NCBI RefSeq assembly: GCF_018446385.1
Contig: NC_055993.1
Span: 73,134,715 to 73,198,714, forward strand
Source: Zingiber officinale
Lineage: Eukaryota > Streptophyta > Magnoliopsida > Zingiberales > Zingiberaceae
Length of the DNA stretch: 64,000 bases
Direction: 5' to 3'
Within the stretch, counting starts at the first letter, position 1. Each line of letters starts with the position of its first letter. Shown here one piece after another: positions 20,930 through 33,110 of the stretch. The notes under the pieces are model-generated. The model searched no databases and had not been told where the DNA came from. It saw nothing but the letters and a program-made list of their open reading frames with translations. The position numbers and the translations under genes were made by a program.

Positions 20930-23900
20930 GAATCAAGCAGTGTTTACTGCTATTAGGATATTAACAGTTTCTAAGTTCTCATCGATATACTCTGTTAGTT
21001 CAACAAAATCCTCACTGCTGGACATCTTTACATCATCTATCTCCTTATAAGTGACATTAACATCTACAAATAATTGAGAAGTGTCTTGGAGTTGTGAATC
21101 ACCTGAATGTCTCTCTACTTCCTCATTCTGAAATGCATTATGGTTTTGAGATGTGATTGTGTTCAACATCTCTATGGTTGAGCGAGGCTTGATTCGACAA
21201 ATAGACAACCAGTCACTAAATATACTTCTCTTCATAGGGTATTCAAGATAGAAAACTTAACCCGCTTGTACTCCAAAAATGAAAGGTTCAAACTTGTTGA
21301 ATCTTTTGTTTGCATTAATATCAACTAAATTATAATTTGGATGTATTCAAGTACCTATTCTTGGGGTCGGATCATACCATAAATATTTGAACAACACATA
21401 CCTCTTTATAGCTAATGCAGGATATTTAATCTCTATGATTTCATCAAATCTACCATAGTAATCAAACTTAGTGTTATTGTTATCCATAGATCCTTTAACA
21501 CAGACACCAGAATTATAGGTTAATCTCCATAAATCTCGTTGTTTCACGTAGAATTTGAGACCATTATTAACATAGTAACCAGAGTACACCTTTATTTTAT
21601 GGAGCGGTTCTGATACAATATTCATTATTTTATTATCTTGAACATTTTATATTCTACAATCTTTCACCTATAAAAATAGTTATGATATAAATTAGGACAC
21701 TTCTTGATAGACATGAATTAAAAAATTTCACAAATTCTCTAACTTATATATATTTGAAACCATAACGGAAATTTGGTCTCTAACTTTGCAGCTACCTTAC
21801 TTGCACCAATTGATAAATTTTGTAGATATAGTTATTGTTCATACAAGCTGGGAAAGAAGGTAATTATATAAAAATTGGGATATCAAGAAAAATAATTAAA
21901 CGGAGGATAAATGTTTGATTAGAGAAGTTAACTTACTTTATGAATGGTTTGACCTCTTCACAGTTTAAGAGTATGTATGTTCTTGCAGTATGGTATTCTT
22001 CTTTGATTAACCATCTAGAAAGTGATGCACCCATTGACTTACCAGAAAACTTGAAAATAGAAAGCATCGATGAGTCTATCAACTGAGGAGCACTATCAGA
22101 ATTTTTAGGACACTTGCGATGTCTTATTTGCATATTATCAATAAAATAATAGGAGCATAAAGAAGAAGCTTCTTTAACCAGATAAGCATTATATATTGAC
22201 TCCTCAACTCTTGCTTTGTTATGAACATTATTCTTTAATTTTCTGAAAAATCGTTCGAATGGATACATCCAGCTGTACTGTACAGGACCTATTATTTATG
22301 CCTTGTATCGTAAATGTACTGGTAGATATTCCATTGAATAAAAAAAATTATGTGAAAATATGCACTTTAGTTTACATAATATGAGAGGAATGTTGGTTTC
22401 TAGCCGAAGCATATCATCCATCATAATACACTTCGTGGTCAAATCTCTAAAAAATAGAATCAATTCAGTAAGTACTTGCCAAATATTTTGAGGAAGTAAG
22501 TCATGGCAAGCTACTCGATCGAATAAGTCTTTGCTTTGAGGAAGCAAGTCATGAAAAGATACTGGAATAAGTCTTTGCATAAATATATGACAGTCATGAC
22601 TTTTCATTCCAAACATCTTTAGCCTGTTCATATCCACACATCGAGCCATATTTGAGGCATTCCTATCTAGAAATTTGATTTCTTTCAACCAATTACATAA
22701 AACTTACTATCTTTGTCCAATGTATAACAAGTCTTTGGAAATTTATTGGTTATTTCATCCTGATGCAACTCTGGTATGTTTACTAGTTTTTTTAATTCCT
22801 CACATATTTTTTAGTGTCTTTAGTTCTTCCAGCATGTTCATCACAGTGTTAAAGATATTATTGAAGAAATTTTACTCAATATGCATGACATCTAAATTAT
22901 ATCGAATAAGTAGATACTTCCAATACAATAACTCCAAAAAAAAATACTTCTTTTCTTCCAACCACACTTGCACATCCTAACGAAATATATTTATTTATCT
23001 CATCAGAATCAGATTGAGGTACTGGTAAAAATTCATAACTGTCTATTTGCTCAATGATTTGTTCACTTGAAGCATGCATTGGAGGAGGTTTTCTGATTAC
23101 AATATTTTTTATAAAATTTTTCTTATTTCTCTTTAAGGGTGATCAACTAGTAAAAATTTATGGTGATTATCAAACTAACATACCTTCCCACTATAAGGTA
23201 ATGAAAATACATCAGACTCTGTCATGCAGTGTTGACATGCTCATGTACCAGTCGTACTCTATCCTAACAACATTGAGTATACTGAAAAATCACTGATCAT
23301 CTATAATAATGCAACATGCATTCTAAAATTAGTTCACTTGCAACATTATAAGTCACTGACCCTACTTTCTATAATTCATTCAACTCGACAATCAGATGTT
23401 ACAAGAAAATATCTATCTTCTCTTTGGGGATGGTTAGACTAGGAATAAGCACTATAATGAACATAAATTCATCTTTCATGTACATCCATGATGGTAAATT
23501 ATACGGTATTAATATAACTGGCCAAGATGAATATTGTTACTCCAACTGACCAAATGGCTGAAATCCATCTGCGAAGAGTCCTAATCTCACATTACGTGAT
23601 TCCATTACAAAGGAGGGAAATACAACATCAAGATGTTTCCATGCAAGAGAATCATAAGGATGACACATTGTACCTCCATCGTGCTCATGCTCATGATGTC
23701 ACATCATGTGTCAAGCTATAGCAGCAGATGCATATAAATGTTGAAATCTAGAAGTTAACGGAAAATAATATATAACTTTCCAAGCAATTTTTTTCTTCTT
23801 CTGCCCTAGTATGCAAGTACCATGCTTATAATGAGGGTGTGTACAGATTTTGCATTCACTCAGATCGTTGTCTTCATTCTAAAATATCATGCAATTATTT

Positions 23901-24580
23901 ATATAACAATCAATCTTCTCTACAGCCAAACCTAAACCTCTAACCAATTTCTTTGTACTGTAAAAATTATCAACCATTATATTATCAGCAAAAAGTAATT
24001 CTGACATTAATTGACATATGTCATTATAACATCTTTATGAAAAATGATGTTCTGCTTTGATATTCAATAATTTTACAGTAGCTGATAGTTAGGAATGACC
24101 AAAGGGAATGTCTTCCCACACTTCTCTTCACTAGCCTTTAACATTTCATATAGTTGCTGATATTCATGTGTTGGTGTTTCATCTATATTGGAATAATTAA
24201 CTGTAGCATTCATCGTATCGTGAACCATTGATTGTATTGTAATATCATTAGTTGATAATTCAGGCATAGTAAAGGTTATGGTAGATGAGGAATCACCAGA
24301 AGACTCAATTGGTTCATACAATAAGGTTCTCCATGACAGTACCAATTATAGTAATTTGACACAAAATTATTTCTACATAAATGTACTTTCAAGTATCGTC
24401 ATCACGAAAGACTCTATTCCTATATTTCGAATGATTACAAGGACACCGTAACTCAGCACCATTCATACATTCTAGATGACTCTTAGCAAAGTTTACAAAC
24501 TCTTCAACTTTAGTAATAAAATCATCTCTAATAAATCTTTTTTCTAATCGATTAAACATCTAAGCTTTGTTCATAGTCAT
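20930..24580 (-). pseudogene. TNPD-like CACTA transposase, broken
   Basis: Reads 24580 to 20930 on minus, with domains in the canonical order. Transposase-associated domain (24580-24300): FITKVEEFVNFAKSHLECMN, RCPCNH, then VHLCRNNFVSNYYNWY in a shifted frame. Acidic linker (24345-24073). Transposase_21 core (about 23730-23200): DGFQPFGQLE, SSWPVILIPYNLPSWMYMKD, PSLTIPKEKIDIFL. DUF4218 (22688-21933): KSHDCHIFMQRLIPVSFHDL, LPVHLRY, MYPFERFFRKLKNNVHNKAR. DUF4216 (21625-21347): FYVKQRDLWRLTYNSGV, DYYGRFDEIIEIKYP. C-terminal tail (21235-20933): SDWLSICRIKPRST. This catalyses cut-and-paste of CACTA elements; many stops and frameshifts show it is dead. Confidence 0.85.
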
Positions 24581-24599
24581 GGTCACCTAATAAGAATAT

Positions 24600-24900
24600 A
24601 ATTTCATATAGTTTATTACAAAGTATATGGATTGTTAAAACTATTTAATTGAGAATTAAAAATATAATTTGTGAAACCATACATTGAACTTATAATATAT
24701 ATCAACCTAAATAACAAAGAAACGAGGTTTAAAATTATCTTATATGTAAATAAATTATACCTAAAAATGAGTAGGACAATCAGAGAAGAGCATAAAATAT
24801 AGTATACCTAAAAAATCAGAGCTAAAATTAATAACAAACAATAATAAGATAGTAAAAATTCACAATAACATCAACAAAATAGTTAATGGGTGTCAACTCC
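24600..24900. other. CACTA 5' non-coding DNA
   Basis: AT-rich stretch between the transposase start and the palindrome region. No gene seen. Confidence 0.5.
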
Positions 24901-24904
24901 CTAG

Positions 24905-25190
24905 TGAATTTGATTCGGCATAGCTACTAGCACATGCTTGGTGGCTAGAATAGCCGCTAGCACATGCTGGTGGCTAGAATAGCCGCTAGCACAAGCTAGC
25001 GGCTAGCACAGCCAGCACAACCGCGTGTTGGCACAGCTGCATGTCGGCACAGCGGCGTGCCGGTACAACCATTTGCAGGCACAATAGTTGGCCTAGAGGT
25101 CGGCACAAATGCCAGCCTCGTGCTGGCTATTAGCATAGCTAGCAGCACACGGCTGGCTAATGGCATAGCTGCTAGCACGTGGCTAACGAC
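24905..25190. repeat. GCTAGC palindrome cluster at the CACTA 5' end
   Basis: A GC-rich block with many ctagc, tggctag and cggcac motifs. At 24981-25004 it has a perfect inverted repeat AGCCGCTAGC-acaa-GCTAGCGGCT. It lies upstream of the transposase gene on the transcribed strand and may be part of the subterminal regulatory region. Confidence 0.65.
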
Positions 25191-25284
25191 GGGAACGATT
25201 GTGGGAAGAGGAAGAAATGGGGGAGGGAGAGAGGGGGGAGGATTTACCGGAGAATTGTCGGAGTCGGAGGAAATTGGGGAGATT

Positions 25285-25582
25285 TTTTACGCACGTGCAT
25301 AAAAAGAAAGATCATGACCGGGAAACCCTAATAATCGGGATTACTGATGGAATCGCTATTCCATTGGTAAAACATTATATTATCGATGGAATAGTTATTC
25401 TATCGATAAATCATAAAAGGAATTACTGATGGAACACGTTTTTCATTGGTAATACCTATATTTTTAAAAAATATCTGTCAATTCCCAATGAAAAAAATTT
25501 CATTAGGGAATACCGATGAAAAGATAATTCCATCGGTAAATCCATCCGTAAATCCATCGGTAATCCAGGTTTTTTTGTAGTG
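25285..25582. repeat. CACTA right terminal and subterminal repeats
   Basis: Repeats of ttac(c/t)gatgga and ccatcggtaa in both orientations, ending TTTTTTTGTAGTG. These mirror the left end. Confidence 0.8.
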
Positions 25583-25865
25583 GGAGTTGGTCTTCCAAAG
25601 AAAGTAGGGCAACAACTTAAAAACTCTTCACCAATAAGGAGCAACAGGGACCAAAACCAACATATACTGTGAATCTGTATATATTATTAGTTCATAGATG
25701 ATAATAGTGTATGAGTTATGGATTCTACACATATAACCCACATGCAATAACTATAACCCCCAATAAACTTAAGTTAGATAACTTAATGGGCTCGATATAT
25801 TTAATGACATATGTTTGCATGTACAAATTACAAGTAAGTCCATCTAAAGGAGATAAAATCTAATA
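25583..25865 (-). repeat. 3' LTR of copia J, inner piece
   Basis: Continues the LTR broken at 6926 and aligns with about 27150-27444. Ends GATAAAATCTAATA, followed by the polypurine tract on minus (CCAAGTGGGAGAT, 25866-25878). Confidence 0.85.
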
Positions 25866-26414
25866 ATCTCCCACTTGGACTATTTGTGATTTATACACAA
25901 CACACAAGTATACCTTTAGCTGATGTCAATTACAATATCAAACTTTATGGGTATAGAATACCCTCTGTAAATAATTTGGTTCATTAACTTTATTGGTATA
26001 GGACTAAAGATGTTATAATTACTATATATGACTATAACAAGCTCTAACATTATTCACAATACCACTATTACTAATGATATAGATCAAGATGTGGATGTGT
26101 AGCATGAAATTACATGAAATGTGATTCATCATGTCAATTTTCAATTGGCCCAAATGCCGACCCAAAAGAGTTTGCAAACAATTTATGCTAAATTATAAAA
26201 ACAAATCATGATCCAAATCTTATAATTTCAAATGGAATCTATATCACATTTACAAACACCATATGCTAAACAATAGTAGTAAATCATGATAATTTTATTT
26301 CAGAGTGTCAGACAAATAAAATATCCATGATGTTTTGAAATTTAAATATGTACAATAATTAAAATAAAATGTTTATCTTTATTAACAAATATAGAGCAAT
26401 ATAATAAATATAGA

Positions 26415-26690
26415 CTCTCACTAGATGAGTACTTCTTCCATTAAAAAGATCCCCATATCCACAACATGCACATAAAATACCTTAGGTATTAAGTCCTTTG
26501 TGAGTGAATATGCCAATATGAAATTTGTACTAACATGCTCTATCATCACCTGATGGCTCTGAGCTCTTTCTTTAATCGCTAGAAACTTGATGTAGATTTG
26601 CTTGGACTTCGACAAATTATGGTTGTTGTTGGGATAAAGTTCGTGACACAATAAAACCTTAAACATCTATGTTCATGGATCAAATGCAAT
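26415..26690 (-). pseudogene. Copia RNase H C-terminal remnant (element J)
   Basis: The minus-strand 81-residue stretch contains SKQIYIKFLAIKERAQSHQV, then VSTNFILAYSLTKDLIPKVF. These match the last part of copia RNase H (IDIKYLAIRE...IADPLTKGL...). It is all that is left of pol in element J. The flanking internal DNA (25879-26414 and 26691-26925) is AT-rich with no other recognisable domain. Confidence 0.7.
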
Positions 26691-26925
26691 GATTTTCATG
26701 AAATATAGGTAATTACCACTATTCTTAGTGTTCTTCATGAAAATTGCTATTGACATCAGTTACCAATTTGGGATCGCGAAGAACTTAAATCCTAGATCTT
26801 CTTTTCTAAGTATTTCATGAACAAATATCATTTTATGATAGAAATCCAAATCTAGCATAGAACCATCAAATTGATGAAAATTTAAACCTTAATGTCATAA
26901 AATTGATGAAACAATTGATAACACT

Positions 26926-27444
26926 TGTTAGAAATTAAGTTTTCCTAAGCCATGTTGAATTCAAAAACATACAAGAACTCGAATATAGGAAAACAAGAAC
27001 AAAGGATCTAGTTACATTGAGAATCATGGTAGAAAATAAATATAGAAACTGGAATTTACAAAGAACTTGAATGCAATGAAATTATCATTGTTCTTTATGT
27101 AGTACTCTTGATCCGGTGATCCCTCCGGAAGAAGAAGGAGAGCAAAGGAAATGGTCTTCTAGAGGAATTAGGACAATGGTCTGAAAACTCTTCACTAATG
27201 GGGAGCAAAGAGAATAGTCATTCCAACGGGGACCAAACCAAATATATGCTGTGGACCTGCATTCGTTATCGGCTCAGAGTGAATAATGGTATGGGTTATA
27301 GATTCTACATATATAACCCACATCTAATAATCACAATCCCAATAAACTTAAGTTAGATTACTTAATGAGTTTGGTATCTTTAATGATATATATCCACATG
27401 TCCAAATTACAAGTAAGTCCACCTAAACGAGATAAAATCCAACA
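26926..27444 (-). repeat. 5' LTR of copia J
   Basis: 519 bp, minus orientation, TGTTGGATTTTATC to TTTCTAACA. Target duplication TCTTG follows at 27445. The initiator-Met PBS expected after it is decayed (AGTGTTATCAATTG). Confidence 0.85.
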
Positions 27445-27674
27445 TCTTGCACTTCCCTTTTACAAGGTGAAGACTTCAAACATTAAAGGAGAGCACAATT
27501 ACAAGAATAGAAAGAATGAGAGCTTTTGAGTGCTTAAAAAAAAAATAAGAATTCAATTCCCATATATTCCTTAACCGTAACTTTCTTTTTGTTGGTGCAG
27601 GAAGTACCAGACGATCGAACTTGGATTTTGATTATGTCAAAGGGTCCAAAGTTAAGTTGTCTTGTGATCTAACA

Positions 27675-28055
27675 AGGTTGATTGAGCTTGCAGGAAAGTC
27701 CTAAATTGTCTTAGGCAAAAGTCCTAGTGGATTCTAGGCAGGTGGAAAATCCTAGGAGGTGGTAACCCTAGGTCATAGGGGGTGGTAACCCTAGGTGATG
27801 GAAAGTCCTAGATACAGTCAGGCAGGTGGAAAAACCTAAGAGGAGGTAACCCTAGGTCCTAGGGGGTGGTAACCCTAGTTTATGGAAAACCCTAAGAGGA
27901 GGTAACCTTAGGTCCTAGGGGGTGGTAGCCCTAGGTTATGGAAAACCCTAAGGGGAGGTAGCCCTAGGTCCTAGGGGGTGGTAATCCTAGGTTATGGAAA
28001 ACCCTAGGGGGATGTAACCCTAGGTCCTAGGGGGTGGTAACCCTAGGCGGAAAGT
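27675..28055 (+). repeat. CCTAGG minisatellite in LTR D
   Basis: About six head-to-tail units of roughly 57 bp, with two alternating forms of ggtaaccctaggt and cctagggggtggtaaccc. The same family of repeat occurs in the LTRs at 30340-30465, 35430-35660 and 42475-42775. Confidence 0.8.
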
Positions 28056-28292
28056 CCAGTCGGTTTGGAGGACCGGTCTGGAAACAGGTAACTTCTCCTA
28101 AGAGGATTAGGTGAGGACACATTCCCTGTTGAGGGAACAATAGGCGTCGGTTAAACCTAGGGGTTCTGGAGGAAATCCGAAGTCAGAATCGGACAGTCCA
28201 AAGGCTTTCAAGTTATTGATTTATATATTATTTGCTATTTTGTCTAACTCTATTTTGCAGGAAACTAACAATTTTGCAAGATCAGACTTAGC

Positions 28293-28721
28293 CTTGATCG
28301 GTCGACCAAACCAGGGATCAGTTGACCAAACCGGGGATCGGTCGACCAAACCTCCAAAGCAAACAGATAGATTTCCAGCCAGATGAACGGGTTCGATCGA
28401 AGGATCGGTCTACCGAACCTGGGATTCGGTCGACCAAACAGTGGATATACAATGACTGAAATCATGCTGGATTAATCGGATCAGACCAGATAAGCCAACG
28501 AGGATAGCGGGATCGGTCGACCGAACAACGGGATCAGTCGACCGAACGACGGGATCGGTTGACCGAACGAGGACTCATCTGAAGCTAAATCTGGACGGGA
28601 AAACGGACCAATTCAAGCAGGATCGGTCGATCGAACCAGGGGATCAGTCGACCGATCAGCGATGTGTCAAACTTGATCCTAAGATCAGTGGATCTGGATT
28701 AGGCCTAACTTGACTATTTAA
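28293..28721 (+). promoter_or_regulatory. GGTCGACC array and TATA of LTR D
   Basis: About ten units around gatcggtcgaccgaacc, each centred on the palindrome GTCGAC or a variant, from 28293 to 28665. A TATA-like TATTTAAGGAGGG lies about 50 bp further on. Confidence 0.65.
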
Positions 28722-29101
28722 GGAGGGCTCGACCAGTTGCTTCAACAACACAATTTTTTATATCAAGAATGAACAACTGCTTCTCTCTTCAAAGCTGCTC
28801 CAACAACCGGTGAAAGACTTCTAATTCTATTGTTGTCAGTAACTTTGTTATATTGTACTTCAAGTTTTGTAATCTTTATTTGAATCTATAGTGATTGTCC
28901 AACGTAAGTGATCAATGATCGCGGGCCTTGGAGTAGGAGTCATCACAGACTTCAAACTAAGTAAAAGAAAATTGTGTTAGCATTACTTTTGTTCTCCTTC
29001 GTTATTTTGCTACGTTATTCTGAGTTTTCCGATAAACGAATGAATTATCCATGAGTGCTATTCACCCCCCTCTCCCCCCTTAGCACGTCATCGATCCTAC
29101 A

Positions 29102-29580
29102 ATTGATATCAGAGTTAGGTCGTTCTGATTTGGTGAAACCACCAATCGAGTAGAGGGGTCCTTTCATTTTTTTCCTCTAAAATTATTTTTGAAAAATTTA
29201 TTTTCATCTTTTCACCATTGGTTAGTATTAGCAAAATATCACATTTACCAAAATTTGTAATAATATTTTTTATTTTATTAATATTTTATTTTTTTCTCAA
29301 AATTATTAAATTACTATTTTTATTTTTCTCCTGCACTACTAATCCAAGACCAAGTCTTGGAATATCTGTTATTATTTTTTTCTTGTGTACAAGATTCTTT
29401 TTTAATGGCCTACCAAGATGGGTACAACACCACATGCCTACCACTCTTGTCCAGTGAGAATTTCGGATACTAGAAAGACTAGATAGAGCACCAACTGAAG
29501 ACCCAAGTGGAGATATGGAACATAGTCTAGATCAGATTGACACTCCCCACCGAAGAAGGTGTGCCCATCGCTTGTGACAA
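29102..29580 (+). other. Leader of copia D
   Basis: Decayed PBS and T-rich untranslated leader before gag. The short region from 29400 has a few gag-like residues with stops. Confidence 0.5.
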
Positions 29581-30156
29581 GTGGGATGCACAAACAAGAA
29601 GGAAAATCGAAGCAAATGCAAAAGCAACGTGTACTCTCCTATGCATACTACAAATTCAGAGCTTGATCGAGTTGGAAAGTTCAACAATGCTAAGGAGCTT
29701 TGGGAAATTTTGATTAAGCTTCATGAGATTCCTTCAGAGCTAGAAGACCAAGTCAAACCTAAGTTCGAATCTAAGTATGAATCTCCAGAGTCAACCTCTG
29801 AACCAGACTCAGAAGAATCAGATCAGACCGATTTCATAGCACTGATGGCCAAAGAAGAGATAGTTGCATCTGAGTCCAAATTCGAGATGACAACAGTCAA
29901 GGGGGAGAATCCTATCAGAGATCTAAAGGGTAAAGTTGTAAATTCAAATTGTAAATTTCACATAACTTGTTTTAAGTGTAGGGAGAGAGGGCACTATAGA
30001 AACCAGTGCCCTACTCATAAGATTCGGCTGACACAACCAGAGGAAAAGGATAAATCAATCCGGAGAGGGAATGCTCCAAGTGCAAACGAATGGATCACTA
30101 TAAAAGTCAATGTCCAGAAAGAAGACCCAAGAATCCAAGGAGAGAAATCAAGGTAA
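29581..30156 (+). pseudogene. Sirevirus-like gag with internal deletion (element D)
   Basis: The open stretch shows LDRVGKFNNAKELWEILIKL, matching the middle of the copia gag domain seen in elements G and H. It then jumps directly to an acidic region and an intact CCHC zinc knuckle (CFKCRERGHYRNQC). The long segment between, present in H, is missing. There is no upstream N-terminal domain in frame. Confidence 0.65.
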
Positions 30157-30200
30157 GTAAATTTACATTATATGAAAATCTAATTTTTGCAACACATGTA

Positions 30201-30871
30201 TGTTGGTGCGGGAAGCATCCGACGATCGAACCAGAGTTTTGATAATGGAAAAAGGATTCAAAGTTAAGGTATGTTGTTATCTAATATGTTGATTGAGCTT
30301 TTCAGGAAAGTCCTAAGTATACTTAGGCAAAATTCCTAACTACGGTTAGGCAGGTGGAAAATCCTAGGGGTCGGTAACCCTAGGTCCTAGGGGGTGGTAA
30401 CCCTAGGCGGAAAGTCTTGGCAGGTTGGAGTCTTCAGGCAGAAATCCTAGGGGGCGGTAACCCTAGGTAGAAATCCTGGTGTCGCGAACCAGGTGGAAGT
30501 CTGGATGAGTCGTGGAGCGGGCATCCAGCTTGAAGACCGGAAGATTCGAGCGCTGAGCAAAAGTCCAGTCAGTCTGAAAGACCGAATTGGCAAAAGGTAA
30601 CTTCTCCTGAGTGGAGTAGGTGAGGACGTGTTCCCCGGAAGAGGGAACAGTAGGTGTCAGTTCGACCTAGGGTTTTCGGTCGAAAATCCGAAGTCAGAAC
30701 CGGACAGTCCGAAGACTGTCAATTTATTTACTTATATATTATCTGCTATATTCTAACTCTGTTTTGCAGGAGAACATTTCTAACAACTTCTGTGCAGGGT
30801 CATAATTGATTGGGATCGGTCGACCGAACCGGGTTATCGGTCGACCGAACCCCCAAAGCAGCTGATCAAAC
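30201..30871 (+). repeat. 5' LTR of copia G, first piece
   Basis: LTR start plus a short CCTAGG minisatellite (30340-30465) and the first two GGTCGACC units (30815-30852). Continues at 51490. Confidence 0.8.
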
Positions 30872-33110
30872 TGTTGGAGTGTATACTAAAAGCCTAGCTT
30901 TTGTAAACATTTATTTTTGAAATAAAAGAATCACATTGGTCAATATCTGTATTTATTTGTTAAATGTAATTGTTCAATTAATTTATATAGTAGATAACAT
31001 GGAGTGTGGTGTCACACTCAAAAGATCATGTTGTCGGTTCTCTATAAATTACAAACAGTAGCTCACGACTAAGATGGAAAGGAACAAACCATCAGAATAG
31101 TTGTAGTGTAATTAAGTATTAGTTTATCTTGACTAATAAATTACACTGATACACTTTAAGTGTATTGAGTATGATCATTTAGGTAAGTTCTTTTTGTATT
31201 GACTTAGTAAAAGAATTAGACCTTAGTTATTATAGAAGTGTGTGCTCTTAATCATAATATAATAACAAGCACATATATTTAATATTTATTTCTTTAACTT
31301 ATCAAAGGGTGAGGTTTAGCTCGATAAATCAATATGCCCGATAAGTTGAGAAATGATATTACTTATAGTGTGTGTTATTGATTACAGAAGGAATCTGTGT
31401 CCTAGTTATCTAGGTTGAGAATGTCCCCAAGAGGAGCTCATAAAGAGTGTCATGTTAAACCCTGCAGGTGGACTTAGTCCGACATGACAATGAAGTTGAG
31501 TGGTACTACTCTTGGAGCTAGATATTAGTTAAGTGAGTTGTCAGTAACTTACTTAATTAGTGGACATTCGTAATCTTAAACACAGGGAGACTAACACACT
31601 CATGATAAGAAGGAGCCCATAATGTAATTTGGGATTGGTGCGGTAGTACGGTAATAACTCTCTAGTGGAATGAGTTATTATCGATGAACTTGAGTTGTGT
31701 GTTCGGGGCGAGCACGGGATACTCAAGCTCATCGGAAGGCCAAAACCAATTTCTCGTCTAGGTCCCTGTCATAGCCTCATTATAGCTTCAAGTCCATCCA
31801 AATGTAAGGCTCTTCTTGGTGTCTAAGAAGTGGGCCGGTCCAATGCTTGGTGACCAAGCAAGGGCCAGCCACATCCTCTTTATAGGGGTCGGCCCTATTG
31901 CTTGGTGACCAAGCATGTAAGGGCCGACCAAGATTAATTCAAATAGGAGGGGTGTTTTGAATTTTTAAAATCTTCTCTTTGTAGAAAACTATAAGTTTTA
32001 AAAGAGAGTTTTTAATTTTAAAAACTTTCCTTATTTGAATTAGACCACATGTTTTAATAGAGAGTTTTAAAAGTTTTAAAACTTTCCTTTTTTTAACCAT
32101 CCTCATGGTTTAAGAAAAAAAAGGAAGATAAGTTTTAAAATTAAAATTTTCTATCATCATGTTAAAAAAGGAAATTTTGTAAGAGAAGTTTTAAATTTTA
32201 AAACATGATTTTAATTTTTAGAACTTTCTTTTTTTAACTCCTACTTTAGGAAAGAGAGCTTGTAAAATTTTATAAGAGTTTTCTTGTAAAGTTTTATAAA
32301 AAAATATATTTCCTTTTTCCCCTTGATGAGGTGGCCAGCCACAGTGCTTGGTGCCCAAGCAAGTGGCTGGCCATATTAAAATTAATTAAAATCATCACAA
32401 AATTAAAATTGGTGATTGATTCAATCAAGAGGAAAGAAAATGGAAAATAAAACGGGAAAAGGAAAAACTCTTGGATGATTTTATTTTTTGTAAAAAGTTT
32501 TTCCTTATTGGACTTGGGCAAGTAATATAAAAGAAGGGGTGAGGGGGCTTCATGAGATACAACTCTTATTCTTTTGCTTGGAGACTCTCTTGGTGGCCGG
32601 CCCCTCTCTCCCTCTCTTCTCCCTTTGCTCTCTTTTCTATTGTGGTGGTGGTGGCCGAATATTACAAGGAGGAGAAGCTCTTTTGGGTGGTGTTCATTTT
32701 GGAGGATCGTTGCCCACACGACGTCCAAGGCGAGGCGAGGAATACGGCAGAAGATCTCGAGGTCATTAGCTTACAAAGAGAAAGTATAACTAGTAATTTT
32801 CTTCCGCATCATACTAGTTATTTTCTTTGTAAGAATTCGAAATACAAGAGGCAATTAGATCTAGTTTTTCGAATTTATTTTTCGAGTTTGTTTTTTCTTC
32901 TTTTTCGAATTTGTGATTAGATTGTTCTTTTTGGTTAACCTAGAGTTATTTAAGGAAATTAAATATTAGCTTTCCTTAAAATGCTTTGCTTAGGCGGTGG
33001 TGGTTGCTCCCATATCCAAGAAGGGTATGTGCCTCACCATGCAGTCCTAGAAGCCAATTTTGGAAATTAATATTTAATGAAATTATTAACTTAGGTAGAT
33101 TTGAATCAAT
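30872..33110 (+). repeat. 5' LTR of copia E, first piece
   Basis: Aligns with 49806-51267. It contains about 760 bp (roughly 31135-31895) missing from the 3' LTR. Hairpins of the form TGCTTGG-tga-CCAAGCA occur near 31838, 31892 and 32337, and TATAAAA at 32526-32532. The LTR resumes at 44511. Confidence 0.85.
32526..32532 (+). promoter_or_regulatory. TATA box of copia E 5' LTR
   Basis: GTAATATAAAAGAAGGGG, conserved in the 3' LTR at 50704-50710. The nearest TGCTTGG/CCAAGCA hairpin is about 170 bp upstream. Confidence 0.6.

Larger units (their letters stand above)
6927..25582 (-). mobile_element. CACTA (En/Spm-type) transposon, 18.7 kb with inserts
   Basis: Ends are CACTACAAAAA at 6927 and TTTTTTTGTAGTG at 25582, perfect inverted termini of the CACTA class, with 3-bp target duplications GGA at 6924-6926 and 25583-25585. 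Subterminal repeats of a (c)cgtcggtaa/ccatcggtaa type fill both ends. On the minus strand it carries a TNPD-like transposase gene (24580-20930) and, further along, a TNPA-like gene (8850-7880). An Athila element of about 12 kb sits between them. Native length without that insert is about 6.7 kb. Both genes are broken. Confidence 0.9.
6661..27444 (-). mobile_element. Ty1/copia element J, outer shell of the left nest
   Basis: Perfect 5-bp target duplications TCTTG lie at 6656-6660 and 27445-27449. The 5' LTR is 26926-27444. The 3' LTR is in two pieces, 6661-6926 and 25583-25865, because a CACTA element landed in it. On the minus strand the LTRs start TGTTGGATTTTAT or a diverged form and end in TAACA. 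A polypurine tract (CCAAGTGGGAGAT) lies at 25866-25878. Only about 1.06 kb of internal DNA is left, with an RNase H remnant, so most of gag-pol has been deleted. Confidence 0.85.
27590..29101 (+). repeat. 5' LTR of copia D
   Basis: Starts TGTTGGTGCAGGAAG and ends GATCCTACA. It contains a CCTAGG minisatellite (27675-28055), a GGTCGACC array (28293-28665), a TATA-like TATTTAA (28715-28721) and a C-homopolymer tract near the 3' end (29063-29078). Confidence 0.75.
27590..30200 (+). mobile_element. Sirevirus-like copia fragment D (LTR plus gag)
   Basis: A 5' LTR of 1,512 bp (27590-29101), a decayed PBS (ATTGATATCAGAGTTAGG) and a shortened gag, then a junction at 30200 with the LTR of element G of the same family. 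No polypurine tract precedes 30201. The simplest reading is therefore that G inserted into D, or that the two were fused by recombination, rather than that 30201 is D's own 3' LTR. Confidence 0.65.

Noticed and set aside
25057..25302. Alanine/threonine-rich ORF in the CACTA 5' region
   Set aside because: Composition follows the GCTAGC/GGCAC repeats, with open frames on both strands and no domain.
27675..28055. Interstitial telomere-like tract because of repeated aaccctag
   Set aside because: The unit is about 57 bp with CCTAGG symmetry; it is not a 7-bp TTTAGGG array.
32539..32920. LTR-encoded 76-122 residue proteins, also present at 50687-51050
   Set aside because: Conservation between the two copies is explained by LTR identity. 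Three overlapping frames are equally open and none shows a domain.
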